DNA from: Toxoplasma gondii ME49 | Lineage: Eukaryota > Apicomplexa > Conoidasida > Eucoccidiorida > Sarcocystidae | NCBI RefSeq assembly: GCF_000006565.2 | Contig: NC_031480.1 | Location: 3,693,529-3,757,528, forward strand | Direction of reading: 5' to 3' | DNA length: 64,000 nucleotides | Part shown: positions 60,444 to 64,000 of the stretch, piece after piece | Numbering within the stretch: the first letter of the stretch is position 1 | Layout: every line of letters begins with the position of its first letter | The notes under the pieces: generated by a model | Database searches by the model: none | What the model was told of the DNA's origin: nothing | Seen by the model: the letters and a program-made list of their open reading frames with translations, nothing else | Made by a program: the position numbers and the translations under genes

Positions 60444-63408
60444 ATGGCCGGCTCAGAAGTAGCACAGAGCAGTGAAGACGAGGGGAAACCGAGAATGCCG
60501 ACGTCGCTCGACGAGGCACTGGAGTTCGAGGAGTCCGAGATGGAAAGCGGTTTTGAACCCAGCGAGAAAAGCGATGAAAAAACGAGTCATCCCACAAGAG
60601 TGCTGTGGCCTGTGTCACAAACGGAAGAGGCCACAGCATCGCCGCTGTCACCTGTCGGAGGTTCATCAAACGCAGATAGTCAGCAACGTACGCTAAAGCC
60701 TGGGAATGGCACTTCTGGTGCTGGTGGGTTCGCTTCTTCGAGCCCCTCGGGCGTGGAGAGTAAAGACTACGCGAAGCTGCTCTTCCCTGAGCTTTCGGTG
60801 GACACGTGTGTAGACTTTTCTGACGACGGCGATGAAAAGGAGCGGCCACTTTCAGAGTCCACCGTTCAGAAACTGATAGGGGACGAAAAGCCTGAGGAAG
60901 TTGAAATTCTCGTCGCGCGTGGGCAGAAGCTCACCACCCTCGACAGAGCGAAAGGCGCGTGCGACTGGCAAGTCTTCAAAACTCTGTCGACTCTCTCGCT
61001 TTCTCACAACAAGCTAACAGACATTACACCTCTTTTGGTCCTGGCTCCTACCCTGGCAGATGTGAACCTAAGCTTCAATAGAATTACGGATATCTCGCCG
61101 ATCTTTGCATGTAAGGCGCTTCGCCGGCTGTGGGTGGCTCACAATCATGTTCGGTGCATTCGGGGCATTCGGAATTGCCAAGGCCTCGAAATTTTGAATC
61201 TCTTCCAGAACTGTCTTCGCGGCCCCTTCTCCTCTCTTGTGACTGAATTATCTCACCTTCCGGGCCTCCTCGAACTTGATCTCGACGCGAATCCGTTTCT
61301 CTCTGCTTCGCCCTCTGACAGCGATCACAGTTTCCAAGACAGTCCGCCACTGGGACGGACAGCCCTCCGTTCAGACCAGAACGGACAAGCCGAAACCTCC
61401 GCACACCCCGACGCAAAGACACAGCCCGCGTCGTCTGTCTCCACTGTCTCCTTCTCTCTCCAAGACTCAAAAAACAAGCTCGATCTGCTGCTCCAGTGCT
61501 GTCCCACCCTTCGCCTTCTAGGGGGCGTCCCTATTTCTCGCCTGAAACCCCCGACCAAGATACTTTCTGCTTTTAAAGACCTCGCCTGCTCTTCCAAACG
61601 CAGCAGGGATCCATCGGAAGGGGAGCCGCATTCGACAGATCTGCACTCATCGCCTTGCTCTCTTCGTGACGGCTTCTTGCCCGGGAGCCCTGCAAAGTGC
61701 CTTCGGACCGCACAGTCCACTCACCCTCCTCTCTCTTCCGACGCGTCCTCTCCCCGAGCCCGCGGCTCCTCTCAGGAAGCCTCCAGTCCTACAGGGAGCC
61801 TGAAAATGGAACTTGGAGACGAACGAGACTCAGCAGGAGATGCGTTCGGAAGTGGGCAGGAAGAAGACATGCTCTGGGACGAAGCCCCTGAGGAGGCCGA
61901 GCAGCCCAGTCTCGCCTCGCTGAAAAGAACTGTGAAACTGCTGAAGCAAGAAAACCGAAACATGTACGACCTGATGGAAGAGAATGCGCGGCTGCGCATG
62001 CAGTTGCGTCTAGGGCCGTTCCGACTTCCGGCTTCCGCGAGAAGAAAAGTGCCGTTGCTCGCTCCTCATAATTTATTGGTAACCACTCCTGCCTTCTCCG
62101 GTCCCGGCCTCAGATGCTTCAGTGCCCGAGACGTGGAAAGCAGCGAAATGAAGGTCAAAACCTCTGTCGCTGAAGAGGCTTTTGCAGTGAAACTTTCGCA
62201 GCCAAGACCGAACACGGCGATGCCGAGCTTCCTTCCCGCTGCAGACTCCTCGGTAATCAGACAGGGGAAGAGAGCCCGGGAGGAAAGGAGAAGGAGGACA
62301 ACGCATGTTTACGAGCTGGGAGAAAAAACGTCAAGTAAACGCGTGACGACTTTTCGTTTGCGTTTACGTACAGCTAATAACGTCTGTGAAATTCCGTGTA
62401 TCTGTGTAACACACAGGATGTCTGAAGTATAGCGGAAGCGATCAGAGGACGAATCACGGGAGGAAAAGGAAAGCCAAACAACGGAGGAACACGAACAGAA
62501 AACGTTTCCTCTAGCGGTTTTCGGGGGTAAACGAGATTCTTGCTACAGAAGGCCGCTTTCTAGGTCTCCGTTCCTGCAGTTTGGTGTACCCCGTTTTCGA
62601 TCCCCATGTAGCTTTATTCGACAGGTCCCTCGTTCTGCGTCCAAATCTTGTGGCTGCAGACGCAGAACAGTAGCCGCAGTTCCAGATCTGAGCACCAGCC
62701 TGATTATCTTGCCATTTCACGTTTGCGTCCAGGATTTAGGTACTCTTGTTACCTCTCTTTTTTGCATGTCTCTGTGTGCAGAACGACGAACGCGAATCTT
62801 CTTCGCCCTCTCACCCAAGACCCTCTGCCGGCTCGACGGCGGCGAGTGTCGAGTCGCCGTTGCTGCCTCGAAAGGCGCTTGGGCGCCAGGTGTCTTGCGA
62901 GCCTCGACAAAAGGCGGAAGTTTGTTTTCGTTCTGTCGATGTGCCCGACGTGGCTCGTTCAACTCTTCCTTTGATGGGAGAGGAAGGGGAAGGACTGAAA
63001 TGCGGATCGACAGACGGCGCAGGTGACGAGGGGGACGAGGAGAAAGGACGTGCAAGGATGAGAGGGTCTCTCGAAGACGAAGGTGAAAGCAAGGAGAATG
63101 CGCAAGGGGAAGAAGAAGACAGTCGAGCGGCACAGGAAGCTAGGGAAGCAGAAGCAGACATGCTACGCTGGGAGAACGGGGTTCTGAGGAAGCGTTTGGA
63201 GCGTCTTGTCGCCTACGTGGAACTCCTTCGAGTCGACTTGGACGCGTCAAGAAAAACACGCGTAGGAATGAAAGAGCGACAAGAACGCAGCAACGGTCGC
63301 AGGCAACTCAACTCCAACTCTTATCGTTGTCTTAAGCAGTCCGGCAGAGGCCTTCTGGCTCTCCGGAGAACCAGAATGACTGGTGATGTGCTGCGCTATC
63401 TTCTCTGA
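60444..63408 (+). CDS. SDS22-type leucine-rich-repeat and coiled-coil protein
   Basis: Two exons, 60444-62078 and 62782-63408, joined in phase 0 (TTATTG/GTAACC; GTGTGCAG/AACGAC), predict 753 residues. The N-terminal 140 residues are acidic and Ser-rich. Residues about 150-300 hold five or so repeats of the SDS22 type (LSTLSLSHNKLTDITPLL, LADVNLSFNRITDISPIF, LRRLWVAHNHVRCIRGI, LEILNLFQNCLRG, LLELDLDANPF). An LRR-cap-like segment at about 345-365 (LLLQCCPTLRLLGGVPISRL) is separated from the repeats by a Ser-rich insertion. Coiled coils follow at about 490-530 (LKQENRNMYDLMEENARLRM) and in exon 2 (MLRWENGVLRKRLERLVAYV). This arrangement is seen in many centrosomal and ciliary LRR proteins, but I cannot name the family. 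An in-frame ATG at 60300 would add 48 residues; 60444 has the better context (AATATGG). The sequence after the coiled coil (ACGCGTAGGAATG) could be another donor. Confidence 0.78.
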
Positions 63409-63748
63409 TGACACGCAATCGTACAATTCGGTACATGCACGTACTTCGAGTAGAGTCGTAACTGATCCACCTGTTAAAAGCTTTGAAGGAAACACTAGCA
63501 CAAAAGCTGTAATAAATGCGGTAGATCTAGTCTACAACATATAGTTCCAACTCGCGCAAGTTACGCTTTGTCCTATTGTGAAAACGCGCCAGGACGACAG
63601 CACAGCGTCCTCCTTCGGGCAAGAGTAGCAGCTGAGCAAGACGACACTTGTGCATGTTTGAGATTTCCTTGGGCAGCTGCTGTCTCTCTCTGTGACTGTC
63701 ATTGGTAAAAATGCAAGATAAAATGTAAAACAAAGAATCGCTTTAATG
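63409..63748. other. Convergent 3' intergenic region
   Basis: It separates the 3' ends of the LRR gene (plus) and the edge gene (minus). A 68-codon minus-strand frame at 63527-63733 begins 16 bases past the stop codon of the edge gene and is most likely its 3' UTR. Confidence 0.45.
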
Positions 63749-63926
63749 TTACGTCAGACACGCAGTATCCTCCAAGTAGCCAAAATACCGCATATGGTAT
63801 TGGAGAAAGAAGAGGAGAGTTCGCCCCACCAGGAAATCTGGATTATCAAGAGCCGCCCGCTGTCGCCCGGAGATCTCTCGAATCTGTGAGAGGCCCTTTC
63901 CGATCGACACTTCCCCTATGAACTCC
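63749..63926 (-). CDS. Last exon of an unidentified gene continuing off the right edge
   Basis: After a GTCTGCACAG acceptor at 63927, a frame of about 58 codons runs to a TAA at 63749. It reads EFIGEVSIGKGLSQIREI, then DNPDFLVGRTLLFFLQYHMR and YFGYLEDTACLT. The balanced composition and hydrophobic pattern look like folded protein, unlike the shadow frames nearby. The exon starts one base into a codon, so the phase of the upstream exon should leave two bases. I cannot assign a family from this fragment. Confidence 0.5.
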
Positions 63927-64000
63927 CTGTGCAGACTCCTTGGCTACACCCCGTGTATCGATGCAGATCCGACTTGCCGTTCGCTTCCTCGCATGCTGTG

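Overview
The window is apicomplexan nuclear DNA, most likely from a tissue-cyst coccidian of the Toxoplasma/Hammondia/Neospora group. The basis is short GT-AG exons separated by introns and intergenic stretches full of (TA)n-type microsatellites, moderately GC-rich coding sequence, frequent GCATGC motifs, low-complexity S/P/E-rich insertions in conserved proteins, and a gene set (Ku70, PEX14, selenoprotein machinery, a flagellar gene) that fits a coccidian and not Plasmodium. There are no prokaryotic operons, and I found no rRNA or tRNA gene by eye. Species cannot be fixed without a search. Exon coordinates were worked out by hand from splice sites and reading phase.

Layout: 1-12313 (minus) is a large multi-exon gene resembling the AP-5 adaptor zeta subunit (AP5Z1/SPG48); its 3' end lies off the left edge. 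13655-23355 (plus) is an 11-exon Ku70. 24022-31484 (minus) is a six-exon PEX14 peroxisomal docking protein that also appears to carry a PUB domain, the most unusual feature here. 36069-37293 (plus) encodes a small Ala/Glu-rich helical protein. 38407-43502 (plus) is a five-exon SECIS-binding protein 2 (SBP2)-like gene. 46249-49584 (plus) is the 18S rRNA dimethyladenosine transferase DIM1. 52394-53155 (minus) is a single-exon gene for an unrecognised protein with repeated N-K-S-T-x-x-x-G segments. 54375-58327 (plus) is an 11-exon DRC4/GAS8, a nexin-dynein regulatory complex subunit. 60444-63408 (plus) is an SDS22-type leucine-rich-repeat/coiled-coil protein. The right edge holds the last exon of an unidentified minus-strand gene.

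The genes do not form a pathway. They cover vesicle traffic (AP-5), non-homologous end joining (Ku70), peroxisomal import (PEX14), selenocysteine decoding (SBP2), ribosome biogenesis (DIM1) and the flagellar axoneme (DRC4; perhaps the NKST-repeat gene that shares its upstream region). The last group would act only in microgametes, the sole flagellated stage of coccidians. The texture changes along the window: TA microsatellites are dense up to about 47.7 kb and absent afterwards.
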